A stretch of 64,000 nucleotides of DNA from Geotrypetes seraphini. Its lineage: Eukaryota > Chordata > Amphibia > Gymnophiona > Dermophiidae. The stretch lies in assembly GCF_902459505.1 (NCBI RefSeq), contig NC_047096.1:16892501-16956500 (forward strand), given 5' to 3'. Numbering within the stretch: the stretch's first letter is position 1; every line of letters begins with the position of its first letter. The notes under the pieces were generated by a model, which ran no database searches, was not told where the DNA came from, and saw only the letters and a list, made by a program, of their open reading frames with translations. The translations under genes were made by a program, and so were the position numbers. This document shows, one piece after another, positions 12,101-21,000 of this stretch.

Positions 12101-14412
12101 CCAGATAAGTGGTCTACTGTTAAACAACTTTTGTAGAACTATAACATTTGCCACTCCAGTAGAAGCCAGAATCCGTGCTCCATGCAATGTGTTATGATTA
12201 AAATTCAAGCACCTTTCCAGCTGTGGCACCTTGCTGAAGAGCTTATGAGCACATTTAAATATTTAAAAGCCTTTAAATGTTATACGATGATATTATTTGA
12301 GAAACTTGCCCAGTATTGCTAAGAGAGGGGGGGGGGGGGGGGAGGAGGTCTTTTGTGTTTTGTTCTATTTTGAAAGTATTGCCTCCTCAAATGGACTGTG
12401 AGCCTGACTTCAATTATAGGGAAGATTGTTGAAGCTATGATCAAGGACGGCATTTGCGAGCACATCGAGAGAAATGGCCTACTGAGAACAAGCCAGCACG
12501 GATTCTGTAAGGGAAGGTCGTGCCTAACGAACCTTCTGTACTTCTTTGAGGGAATAAGCAGTCGGGTGGACAATGGGGAGCCCATAGACATCATTTACCT
12601 CGACTTTCAAAAGGCTTTCGACAAGGTGCCACATGAAAGGCTACTTAAGAAGCTGTGGAACCACGGGGTGGGAGGGGATGTGCACAGATGGATCAAGCAC
12701 TGGTTGTCGGGAAGACTGCAGAGGGTTGGAGTAAAGGGTCAATATTCTGACTGGCGGGGAGTCACGAGCGGTGTGCCACAGGGATCGGTGCTGGGGCCTT
12801 TACTCTTTAACATATTCATCAATGACCTGGAAAAGGAGGCAAAGTGCGAGGTTATAAAATTCGCAGACGATACCAAACTGTGCGGCAGAGTTACGACCAG
12901 GGAGGAGTGTGAGGACCTACAAAGGGACCTGGACAAGCTGGAAGACTGGGCAAACAAATGGCAAATGCGCTTCAACGTGGACAAATGCAAGGTCATGCAT
13001 ATAGGGAAAAAGAACCCGTTGTTCAGCTACAAATTAGGGGGGGTATTGTTGGGAGACAGCAGACTCGAGAGAGACTTGGGTGTGCTGGTGGATGCATCAC
13101 TGAAGCCATCTGCACAGTGCGCAGCAGCCTCGAAAAAAGCCAACAGGATGCTGGGCATCATAAAGAAGGGCATAGCAACCAGAACACGGGAAGTCATCAT
13201 GCCTTTGTATCGAGCGATGGTACGTCCACATCTGGAGTACTGCGTTCAGTATTGGTCGCCGCACCTCAAGAAGGACATGGCGGTACTTGAGAGAGTCCAA
13301 AGGAGAGCAACGAAATTGGTAAGAGGGCTGGAACACTGCTCATATGCCGAGAGGCTGGATAGGCTGGGGCTCTTCTCTCTGGAGAAAAGGAGGCTCAGGG
13401 GAGATATGATAGAGACTTTCAAGATCATGAGGGGCATAGAGAAGGTGGATAGGGACAGATTCTTTAGACTGAAGGGGACAGCAAATACGAGGGGACATTC
13501 TGAGAAACTGAAGGGAGATAGGTTCAAAACAAATGCAAGGAAGTTTTTTTTCACCCAAAGGGTAGTGGACACTTGGAATGCGCTACCGGAGGAAGTGATC
13601 AGACAGAATACGGTACAAGGATTCAAACAGGGATTGGATGGATTCCTGAGGGATAAAGGGATCGTGGGATACTGAGGGAGGAGCTGGGAGGTAACACAAT
13701 TAAAGGAAGTAAATCAGGTAATGAGTATAAACTAACCTGGTCGTGCATGTGCAAGACCGGAGGGCTAGGACTTCGATAGGAAGGCAGGACTTAAATGGGA
13801 AACCAAGGTGGCAAGGGAGCCCCTTCTGATGATTCAGACAGGTCTTGACCTGTTTTGGGCCGCCGCGGGAGCGGACTGCTGGGCGGGATGGACCTGTGGT
13901 CTGACCCGGCGGAGGCACTGCTTATGTTCTTATGACTGTAATTCAAAATCCCCGGTCCGTTTGGATCAAATCCCTGGTCCTCCTGGCAGCTTACACAAAG
14001 AAGCAAACAATCTTTCTCTATCTACAAGACAAACCCTTAACATCCTAACAGATGGCTTTTGACAAGTTCCTGTAACTCAGAAACCATTATTAAGCACAGG
14101 AATCTTTCCACCATCTCTTATTTGTAGGAGCGAGACTGAAGGACTGGATCTCTTTTTAGATCTGCCCCGTATTTTCAGCAGACTGGAGAGGCTTTCATAG
14201 AAAACGGGATACTGGACTCCTCTACTCCACCCCCCCCCCCCCCCCCCCCCAAAAAAAAAGGCACATTTTACGTTACCAAGAATCATTTTTCAAAGCCACA
14301 AAATAAGAACAGGCCAAGGAGTGAGAGAAGACAAAGGCAGCAAACCCCCTACTCGCCTGGTTTCCAGCAAGACGCCCGGCGGCTGCCACGAGTCTGGAGG
14401 TACACCGGCCAT
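2928..14412 (-). CDS. PPIL1: PPIL1, peptidyl-prolyl cis-trans isomerase-like 1, whole coding span (4 exons)
   Basis: Complete cyclophilin gene. Coding exons in order are 14412-14357, 9400-9246, 7891-7823 and 3148-2928. They sum to 501 nt, which is 166 codons plus stop, the same length as human PPIL1, and all splice phases agree. The protein starts [13 protein letters not shown] and ends KAYPSG. Cyclophilin active-site residues are visible: FHRIIKDF (R55, F60), [11 protein letters not shown] (Q63), NGSQFFIT and [11 protein letters not shown]. In other vertebrates the protein is a nuclear prolyl isomerase of the activated spliceosome that binds SNW1/SKIP. It has no signal peptide or membrane segment, as expected. 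Codon 92 is Cys (ELKCT) where I recall Phe in human. Intron 1 appears to use a GC donor. The introns are full of repeats, including a long perfect palindrome in intron 2. The gene is divergent from PSRC1. Confidence 0.97.
3347..3763. mobile_element. GC-rich foldback DNA transposon
   Basis: This 417-bp element consists of two imperfect inverted arms of about 190 bp. Each arm carries an AATTGAGCGC motif, a GCCGCTCTAAATTA motif and a GGGGTTGTAACCC-like block, around a short AT-rich centre. A 9-bp direct repeat, TCCTGAAAC, flanks it at 3338-3346 and 3764-3772, which I read as the target duplication. Nine-base duplications suggest a Mutator-like element, but no transposase is present, so the superfamily is uncertain. 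It sits in PPIL1 intron 3. Confidence 0.7.
4050..4320 (-). mobile_element. L2-clade LINE 3' end
   Basis: An AT-rich stretch beginning near CAAGTTTATTATG and containing GATTAATCGCTTATATCG. The same sequence occurs in opposite orientation at 61985-62245, which marks it as a dispersed repeat. In the minus sense it resembles the 3' untranslated tail of an L2-type LINE. Confidence 0.55.
4370..4878 (+). mobile_element. L2-clade LINE, end of ORF2 and 3' UTR
   Basis: The first 195 nt encode an ORF2 C-terminal tail of L2 type ([14 protein letters not shown]). The 3' UTR follows, with three partial copies of a unit containing CTCCTGGAAATGTCCAGAC, and the element ends in a TAATG tail repeat. The copy is heavily 5' truncated. 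Confidence 0.6.
4879..5180 (-). mobile_element. L2-clade LINE fragment, ORF2 C terminus
   Basis: The minus strand encodes [19 protein letters not shown] and then [14 protein letters not shown]. This is the characteristic last segment of L2-clade ORF2, where WN.LP..LR precedes FK..LK..LF. It abuts a plus-strand L2 end, giving a tail-to-tail pair. Confidence 0.65.
6038..6145. mobile_element. Short hAT MITE, 108 bp
   Basis: The ends CAGGGCTGTGGAGT and ACTCCACAGCCCTG are inverted repeats. The 8-bp target duplication CCCTCAGC is exact at 6030-6037 and 6146-6153. The interior repeats CCGACTCC. It is non-coding. Confidence 0.85.
6300..7680. mobile_element. Cluster of L2-clade LINE ends (minus, plus, minus)
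   Basis: 6300-6660 looks like a minus-strand 3' end (GGTTTATATACTGGG). 6661-6985 is a plus-strand end whose ORF remnant reads [11 protein letters not shown]. 6986-7680 is minus strand and encodes [20 protein letters not shown] and then [12 protein letters not shown], the L2 ORF2 C terminus. A 15-base poly-G run sits at 7447-7461. The boundaries between pieces are approximate. Confidence 0.55.
7823..7891 (-). CDS. PPIL1: PPIL1 coding exon 3 (residues 71-93)
   Basis: Short 69-nt exon encoding [20 protein letters not shown] followed by Cys-Thr. The RGGASIxGKQFEDE block is diagnostic of PPIL1-type cyclophilins. The acceptor is CAACAG and the donor is ACAG followed by GTAGGT; both ends are phase 1. 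Position 92 is Cys instead of the usual aromatic residue. Confidence 0.95.
8281..8979. repeat. Near-perfect 274-bp inverted repeat with 151-bp spacer
   Basis: The left arm 8281-8554 and right arm 8706-8979 are reverse complements over 274 bp. By eye there are no indels and one mismatch (AGCGAG against AGAGAG). The spacer 8555-8705 is AT-rich and not palindromic. A 14-bp direct repeat, AGCATTAGAATATA, occurs at 8271-8284 and again at 9022-9035 and may be a target duplication. No ORF of note is inside. The structure lies in PPIL1 intron 2, so it would be transcribed and could form a long RNA hairpin. Confidence 0.9.
9246..9400 (-). CDS. PPIL1: PPIL1 coding exon 2 (residues 20-70)
   Basis: The exon reads [17 protein letters not shown] and continues to GGDPTGTG, holding the first half of the cyclophilin fold with R55, F60 and Q63. 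The acceptor is a CTAG after a T-rich tract and the donor is ACAG followed by GTGAG. The length is 155 nt with 1+153+1 phase, consistent with both neighbours. Confidence 0.97.
9440..9580 (+). mobile_element. CR1/L3-type LINE scrap
   Basis: The stretch GTGGATAAGTTCCTGGAG followed by AAAAAGTTAATAAACTATG is a typical late ORF2 and 3' piece of this LINE family. It is interrupted by a poly-A run. It is a short, low-information remnant in PPIL1 intron 1, just upstream of exon 2. Confidence 0.4.
9680..9960. repeat. Poly-C interrupted tandem duplication
   Basis: A segment containing GTACTGTGTACA and GCTGGTACCACCACA occurs twice (near 9757 and 9801). It is interleaved with poly-C tracts at 9682-9696, 9790-9798 and 9832-9843. 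No coding potential is evident. Confidence 0.6.
11015..11161. mobile_element. Harbinger-like MITE, 147 bp
   Basis: Terminal inverted repeats are GGGCTCCTTTTATCAAG and CTTGATAAAAGGAGCCC. A 3-bp repeat, TGA, lies on each side (11012-11014, 11162-11164). The interior is a GC-rich palindrome (TTAGCGCGTG, TTTAACGCG). Related copies in this window have TTA or TAA duplications, which fits PIF/Harbinger target choice. Confidence 0.75.
11203..11434 (+). pseudogene. Coding-like fragment, perhaps LINE ORF1
   Basis: An open frame of about 76 residues begins [20 protein letters not shown]. It is Glu-rich and helical-looking, which recalls the coiled-coil part of CR1/L3 ORF1. It is in PPIL1 intron 1 on the opposite strand and has no convincing splice sites. 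I cannot identify it firmly. It could also be a chance open frame. Confidence 0.3.
12388..13940 (+). mobile_element. CR1/L3-type LINE, 5'-truncated, with long open ORF2 part
   Basis: An uninterrupted 425-codon frame (12398-13675) covers most of the reverse transcriptase and the C-terminal domain. RT motifs are visible in order: [38 protein letters not shown] and FADDTKL (the catalytic FADD box). The region continues with [18 protein letters not shown] and [10 protein letters not shown]. The stop is at 13675. A 3' UTR follows to the ACTGCTTATGTTCTTATG tail. The endonuclease and ORF1 are missing. A copy at 34576-35886 is roughly 94-95% identical over the part compared by eye, which suggests recent activity. 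Confidence 0.9.
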
Positions 14413-14900
14413 GCCTATCGCGCGCGCTTCGCGTGCCAAGCCTCGCTCTGGGCCGAGAACCGCTCGAGCTCTTGCAGCCGTGCGATTAAAAGGCGCAGGA
14501 GACTGCTCAGAGCGAGGCTTGGGACGCACACATCGCCTAAGGGGCGGGGAGGTGGGCTTGGCTTCAGGGCCCGACCGTTGAGGAGGGAGAGTTTGAATAT
14601 GTCTGTGTGGAGCGCGGAGCGGGTGGCTGCCACAAAGGAAGGTAAAACGGGCTGATCGCATGCTTTTCGTTTCCCCTCCGATTCTTATAGGGCTTTGATG
14701 TATTAAGTGATGTCACTGTGGCGGGAAATAGTTTCGTAAATCGGTGCTGGGAAGTTCCTGTTATTGTTTTGCGCTTGCACATTCCCGGGGCCAGTGGAGA
14801 ATCACAAGGAGCTGAGGCAGCGGCTTTGTCACTAGGCCACGCCCCTCCTCATCTATTTAAGCAGAAAAGCGTGATCGGCCGCTGACTTCATTTCTTGCTC
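14290..14900. promoter_or_regulatory. CpG-rich, probably bidirectional promoter of PPIL1 and PSRC1
   Basis: CpG density rises sharply here compared with the AT-rich flanks. It holds the PPIL1 start codon (14412, minus strand). On the plus strand a plausible non-coding first exon of PSRC1 ends at 14641 before GTAAAA. A TTTGAA (CHR-like) box lies at 14592-14597. A GGCGGGAAA (E2F/CDE-like) site lies at 14720-14728 and a palindromic GTGATGTCAC at 14708-14717. A TATTTAAG at about 14854 is TATA-like. The transcription starts are not established. Confidence 0.65.
14357..14412 (-). CDS. PPIL1: PPIL1 coding exon 1 (residues 1-18 and part of 19)
   Basis: The minus strand reads [18 protein letters not shown] and then two bases (AG) of a split Ser codon. 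It closely resembles the human N terminus [12 protein letters not shown]. The next bases are GCGAGT, so the donor is GC rather than GT. Joining AG to the C that opens exon 2 gives Ser, matching the conserved ETSMG. The start codon is the first ATG in this conserved frame, inside the CpG-rich promoter. Confidence 0.93.
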
Positions 14901-15214
14901 TTGATCCTGATCCTGTTTATTTTACTGCAGTTGTATGTCAAAAATGTGTTCGCACTATAGCTTTTTGTGATCTTAGGCAAGTCTCTATTGTGTTTACATC
15001 AGGCTCCTGCATAAGTTAAATAATACACTTTTTGTTTATTTACAGCTGAAACTTTTACAGGCTTTGGTTCAGTCTGTGCTGAGGCATGCCCTCGGTTTTA
15101 TTTCAAATTTCTTTCATTTATTTTGTCTGGAGAAAGGGAAAAAATATATTCCCTCCATATTACAAACAATTCTCATGTCCTGTGATTTGATCAGGGTTTA
15201 TATTTACATCTAAC

Positions 15215-16650
15215 CCTCCTGGACAGCAAAAGAAGAACCTACAGCAACCCTCCTCAACTGGAGCATGGAAGGATATCAGAACCTTCGCCATCCTGCTGTT
15301 GGTCAGTGTGCCTCAGGGTTCTGTCCTGGGACCATTTCTTTTTTTTTTTTTTTCTATCTACACTTCTTTCCTTGGTGCTCTAATCTCCTCCCATAGCTTT
15401 CAGTCTATAATGATGATTTGCAGATATATCTTGCTACAACTGAAATCTCAACGGACGTTACTACCTGGATGTTTCGTCGCTATCTAAAATTAAATATGGC
15501 CAAGACTAAACTCCTTATCTTTCCACCTAAACCTGTCTTTCCTCTTGCCCTGTTCTCTTTCTCTGTGACCAACACCCTCGTCGCTGCTGGGTCAGACCAG
15601 TGGTCCATCATGCCCAGCAGTCCGCTCATGCGGTGGCCCTTAGGTCAAAGACCAGTGCCCTAACTGAGTCTAGCCTTACCTGAGTACGTTCTGGTTCAGC
15701 AGGAATTTGTCTAACTTTATCTTGAATCCCTGGAGGGTGTTTTCCCCTAGAAGAACCTCCGGAAGAACGTTCCAGTTTTCCACCACTCTCTGGGTGAAAA
15801 AGAACTTCCTTACGTTTGTATGGAATCTATCCCCTTTTAACTTCAGAGAGTGCTCTCGTTCTCTCTACCTTGGAAAGGGTGAACAACCTGTCTTTATCTA
15901 CTAAGTCTATTCCCTTCAGTATCTTGAATGTTTTGATCATGACTCATCTCTCGCCCTCTCTTCACATATCCAACAGACTGCCAGACCCTTCCTTTCTGAG
16001 CGCACTAAGACCCTCATCACCTCTCTCCTAGACTACTGTAACCTGGTTTTCGTTAAATCATCTCTCTCCCCTTTAGTCTGTTCAGAACTCTGCTGCATGT
16101 CTCTTATTCTGCCAGTGTTGCTATGCCCACATTACCCCTCTGTTCAGGTCACTTCATTGGCTCCCTGTCCGATTCCAAATACAGTTCAAACTCCTCTTAA
16201 TGACCTACAAGTGTATTTGCTCTGCAGCAACTCGGTATCTGTTTTACCTACTCCCTCCCCCCTCAGGCACTCTGCTCATCAAGTAAGCCTCTCTTATCTG
16301 CCCTTCTCCTCTACTGTCAACTCCAGACTTCAGCTTTACTTTGCTGCACTATATGCCTGAAACAAAACTGCCTGACTTGGTACGTCAAGTTCCAAATCTG
16401 GTAGTATTCAAATCCAGATTCAAAGTCTACTTCTTTGAAGCTGCTTTCAATTCCAAACTCTACCTGCTAAGCACCAATATCTGTCTTTTCGTCCCTCTGT
16501 AATTCCCGCACCTGAGCACTGTGTATAGATGCACCTTCTTGTCCAGTTTGTCTGTCTTGACTAGATTGTAAGCTCTTTTGAGCAGGGACTGCCTTTTCTA
16601 CATTTTGATGTACAGTGCTGCATATGTCTAATACTGCTATAGAAATAAGT
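15215..16650 (+). mobile_element. L2-clade LINE, interrupted by an antisense L3 insertion
   Basis: The left part encodes [12 protein letters not shown] and LKLNMAKTKLLIF, which are RT palm motifs. The right part from about 15935 encodes RTLITSLLDYCNL and the LHWLPVRFQIQFK type block, and ends in the L2-type 3' UTR (TTTTGAGCAGGGACTGCC, then a TAGTAG tail). Frames are disrupted. Between 15585 and 15930 lies an inverted L3 fragment, so the L2 is older than that insertion. Confidence 0.75.
15585..15930 (-). mobile_element. CR1/L3-type LINE fragment inside an L2
   Basis: Read on the minus strand, it gives the last part of ORF2 (FFTQRVVENWNVLPEVLLGE type block) and the 3' UTR ending in GGACCACTGGTCTGACCCAG. 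It interrupts the surrounding plus-strand L2 reading frame. Confidence 0.75.
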
Positions 16651-17039
16651 AGTAGTAGCAGAACCAGAAACTGAATTACATAATTGCCATTTGTGAGTTG
16701 AGATTTTGTTTTAACTATATAACTATTTTTAAAGTTTCTATTAAAATTAAAGTCTACTATCAACCTCATCTGCATCAAGTCTCCAAAGTGCAAAGTATAG
16801 TCATTTATTTTGGAATTACTTGGAAGGCTTTCATCTTCCAGGCCTGGTCTGAATTTACAACTGTAAAAGGTCTGTTTTCTCAATCCTGTTGACTTAAAGC
16901 AGCCAATCCTACAATACCAACTGTGTCCCACTGAAATTTGCGTAAGGAACTTCTGGCAAAAAATGTGTTTGGGCCTAGCAGACAGAAAGCTCAGGAATCC
17001 CAGTGGTGTGTGGGAGAGGAAACTATAATCTCCACCAAC

Positions 17040-17475
17040 CAAAGGGAAGACCAAAGTGCAAGGGGTCAAATATCTACATAACAGTACCTCACTATCATGC
17101 CAAAGCGACTTCCAGCACCCCCAGACCACCCTTTGGAACAATAGAAGTAGTAAATGCCAAATTAGCTACTAAGAAATCCTCGGTGATCCATGATGTCATC
17201 TATGAACAGCATCTTGACATTTTAGGAATACGTGAAACCTGGCTAGATAAAAGCGGGCTTCACTGACTGAGCTATGTCCAACAGGTTTCACCATCAACCA
17301 AGATCAGGAAGACAGGGTGTGAATCCTAGTGCTGTCGTGTCCAGGAAGACAGCTGTGGTGATATGTGGAGTTTCAATGTGTAGATTCAAATCTCCCATGA
17401 TCACCTTCCTAGGGTAATTCAGAGCCGCTTCTGTAATCAGATCAAGGAGTTCTTGCACAGATGATGCGTTATTAT
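17040..17475. mobile_element. Two LINE endonuclease fragments in opposite orientation
   Basis: The plus strand, about 17130-17266, encodes VNAKLATKKSSVIHDVIYEQ and DILGIRETWLD, the start of an AP-type endonuclease domain. The minus strand, about 17475-17294, encodes VQELLDLITEAALNYPRKV and then IMGDLNLHIE, a later part of the same kind of domain. The two pieces face each other, so the element is rearranged or two copies are juxtaposed. It lies upstream of PSRC1 coding exon 1. Confidence 0.55.
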
Positions 17476-17727
17476 GAGGTAGAGAATGGCACAGTAACTT
17501 TCCCGCGGAAAAAATCAGGGTACGAGGACAAGGCCATTCATTGTTCCATAGGGCAGTAAATGGCTTGTCCCCACAGTAAAGGATCTGCTGCAAGTTCTCT
17601 CCCTTCCCACCCCTTCCGGTCAGCAGCCCCCTCCCCGTCATGATCTGGGAGGGAGGATGCAAGGGATTTTGGACCCATGAGCGGGAGGAAGGGGGTGCTG
17701 CTGCTGCACCCACAAAGGGGTTTGCTT

Positions 17728-17855
17728 GGGCCCATTTTACAAAGCTGTGGTAGTGATTCCTATGCAGCAAATGCAACACAGCCCATTCAGTTCCTATGGG
17801 CTGTGTCCCATTTGCTGCGTCAGAACTCGCTATCACGGTTTTGTAAAAGGGGTCC
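17728..17855. mobile_element. Harbinger-like MITE copy
   Basis: The ends GGGCCCATTTTACAAAG and TTTTGTAAAAGGGGTCC are inverted repeats of the same type as the element at 46622-46741. The interior has inverted pieces around CATTTGCTGC. The target duplication is unclear. Confidence 0.55.
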
Positions 17856-18020
17856 TTGGTATCTTAATATGACCCTAAATATGTTGAGATTTGGTGATAT
17901 ATTGTAGACAATGCCTTTTCATTTTGTGATGCACTTTAATAATAGTGTATGTTTTGGGCATAAATTGTTCCTTATTTTTTCTTTAAGATATAACTTCTGG
18001 ATTTTGACATTGATAGAAGA

Positions 18021-18039
18021 ATGGAAAGAATAAATGATG
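18021..18039 (+). CDS. PSRC1: PSRC1 coding exon 1 (MERIND and one base)
   Basis: The exon starts at about 17988 after a T-rich acceptor (TTCTTTAAG). The ATG at 18021 opens MERIND, then one base G before GTAAGA. That G joins AT of the next exon to give Asp, so the N terminus reads [18 protein letters not shown], aligning with the human MEDLEEDVRFIVDETLDF. Only 19 nt are coding; the upstream 33 nt are 5' UTR. Confidence 0.88.
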
Positions 18040-21000
18040 GTAAGACACAAAAACATGAAGAAGAAATACTAGAGCGAGAGAGCCTGCTTTGACTTATTGA
18101 AGGATTCCCAAATTGTGAATCTGGAATCAGTGGGCGGGGCTTGGGAAATCTACAAAATAGAAAAAAAGAATTCAGAACTGCCTGACATTTGTAGCGGTTC
18201 CTATGGTTTAAAACACTCTGGCTACTAGTTACTAAAGTGTGTCAAGGTTTTGCAGCTCCCTATACATTAATTGCCAAAATTAACATAGTAACCACAAAAC
18301 CTCTAGATCAGGGCTGCCCAAGTCCAGTCCTCGAGATCTACTGCCAGGCCAGGTTTTCAGGATATCCACAATGAATATGCATGAGAGAGATTTGCCTGCA
18401 CTGCTTTCATGGTATGCCCTGCTGGGGCCTTCCCTCTGCCGTGTCGCTGATGACATTGCAGAGGGAAACCCTAGCAGGTTACGAGTAGCCTGTTCAGAGC
18501 GATGCTGCTGCTTTAGGAGGTATGTCAGGTCTGCTACACAGGGGAATGGATGGGAGGGGAGGGGAGGAAAGATGCACATGGGAGAGAGGAAGAATTATTG
18601 GGGTGGAGGGGAGGAGAGAAGATGTAGAAAGGAGTTAGAGGGAGAAATCCTTCATATGGGGGAGGGGAGGGGGACATGCATGGAGAAGAGAGGGAGAAAT
18701 GTTGGACATAGGGTGGAGGGCAAGGAGAGATGGTGCTTAGGGAGAGAAATGTTGCACATAATGGAGGGGAGGAAGAGAGAGATGCTGCATGGAGGGGAAT
18801 AGAGAAGTTTGACACAAGACAATGAGAGAGAGATGGTAGACAGTGGGAAAGAAACAAATGTTGGATATGGCAGTGGAAGGTAGAAAAAAATATTTTCTCT
18901 TGTGATTACAATATGTCAGATTTGAAACATGTATTGTGCCAGAGCTGGTGTAAGACAGCAAGCGTGAGCTAAGACAGCACCAGCGTGGGGTTGGAGAAGG
19001 AAAAGGGGGGGGGGGGTAGGTGGAAAGGCTACAACATAAAACTGCCAGGACGTTTAAAAAAAAAATGCCCGATTGGGCAGGAAAAGCAAATCAAATCAAA
19101 AAATCAATTCAATAGGCCAAATTGAATCAAAAAGTGACTATGATATGATCTATATAGGAAAATCTGAATATTCAGCTATAAGTATCACTGGAATCTGACT
19201 ATGATCCAGTGATACCAATCAAGCTCATTTTCTATCTTTATTGCTTCTATTTTTTTCAGATATCGTTTTTATTAGTGATGAGAAGCTTGACTTTGGAATT
19301 TATTCTCCTGATAGGTAAGAATAATGATCTGAAATGTTGAGTAAATATGCCTGTATGAGCATAGGCCACCTCAGTTTAAGGTACAGAATTAAATATATCC
19401 AAGACCAATTCCATGGTGCGACCTCATCTGGAGTACTGCTTTCAATTCTGGCCTCCTTATCTCAAGAATGATATAGTGGTGTTAGAAAAGGTTCAAAGAA
19501 GAGCGACTAAGATGGTAAAGGGGATGGAACTCCTCTCGTATGAGGAAAGACTAAAATGGTTAGAGCTTGTCAGCTTGGAAAAGAGACGGCCGAGGGGAGA
19601 TATGATTGAAGTCTAAAAAATCCTGAGTGGAGTACTTTCACGCCGTCAAAAATTACAAAGACTAGAGGACACTCGATGAATTTACAGGGAAAATATTTTT
19701 TCACTCAGAGAATAGTTAAGCTCTGGAACACATTGCCAGAGGATGTGGTAAGAGCGGATAGTGTAGCTGGTTCCTGGAGAAAAAGTCCATAGTCTGTCAT
19801 TGAGAAAGACACGGGGAAACCACTGCTTGCTCTGGATTGGTAGCATGGAATATTGGTTTTGGCCAGGTATTAGTGACCTGGATTGGCCACCATGAGAACT
19901 GGCTACTGGGCTTGATGGACCATTGGTCCATAGGTATTGGTTTTGGCCAGGTAGTAGTGACCTGGATTGGCCACCATGAGAACTGGCTACTGGGCTTGAT
20001 GGACCATTGGACAATAGGTATTGGTTTTGGCCAGGTATTAGTGACCTGGATTGGCCACCGTGAGAACTGGCTACTGGGCTTGATGGACCATTGGTCTGAC
20101 CAAGTAAGGCTATTATGTTCTTATATTCTCATTGCCCTGCTAAGGGTTTATTAATGCATAATAAAAAGGAATACGAGTCAAGTGGGAATGTGACCAGGAT
20201 CTAATTGATTGGCCTCAGTTTTGGCTCAACCTCTTCCAAACATCTAATCCCCATCTAATTCCAAATTAAGTTGGTCCTGTAATAATGAAATGGGCTCACT
20301 TAGCCACATTAGGGGGGAGGGAATTCTATAAGACATCGTTCGGCGCCTTCATTTTTTTTTTTAGAAAACGTGCTTCCAAATTGGTTGGTTAGCTGGCGCT
20401 AGGGTGCTTCTTCAGCTAGGGATGGGGTATAGTTATCAACATTTATAAATTTAAATAATATACTGTAATTGCTTACAAAATAGTTATACATTTTGGTGGA
20501 ACTCAGTTTGTCATATATATAAAATGGAAAAGGTGTTAGCGTTACAACAAGGGAATCTTCATAATTTCAAAAAAATTTGGGAACCATTGACTAATTATTC
20601 TAATGATCAGATATCTTAGCACATGGGTAGTAGATATATAGGGGTGGGATGGGGAATGTATATCATATGGAAATAGGAATTTTGACAAAAGAGGGGGGAT
20701 TTATTCTATATTATAAGAAGATTTGTTTGTAAATACAAGTGTCGTATGATAATTGATTATAATATGTTTAATTCACTTGTTGTAAGAATTCACAAATGAA
20801 TAAATAAATAAAAAAAAAATAGTTATCCTTGAGTCCACAGCTGTGCACTTACTCACCCCCAGCAAGCTCACTGCCTTTGACGTCTTGATTACTTTGGTGC
20901 AAAGAACTATACTAGAGAACTGTGTTTGATCTGTTTTTACCAAATGTTATGTTTGGAATTTGTAATCTGCTTAGATTATTTAAGATAATGCATACTAGAA

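Noticed and set aside
16467-17141. Open frame of 224 codons on the minus strand
   Set aside because: It is antisense to an L2 3' UTR and neighbouring non-coding DNA, has no recognisable domain, and shows no splice or start context that supports a gene.
17294-17836. Open frame of 180 codons on the minus strand taken as one gene
   Set aside because: Only the C-terminal part has meaning (LINE endonuclease remnant); the rest runs through a MITE and a degenerate TIR end.
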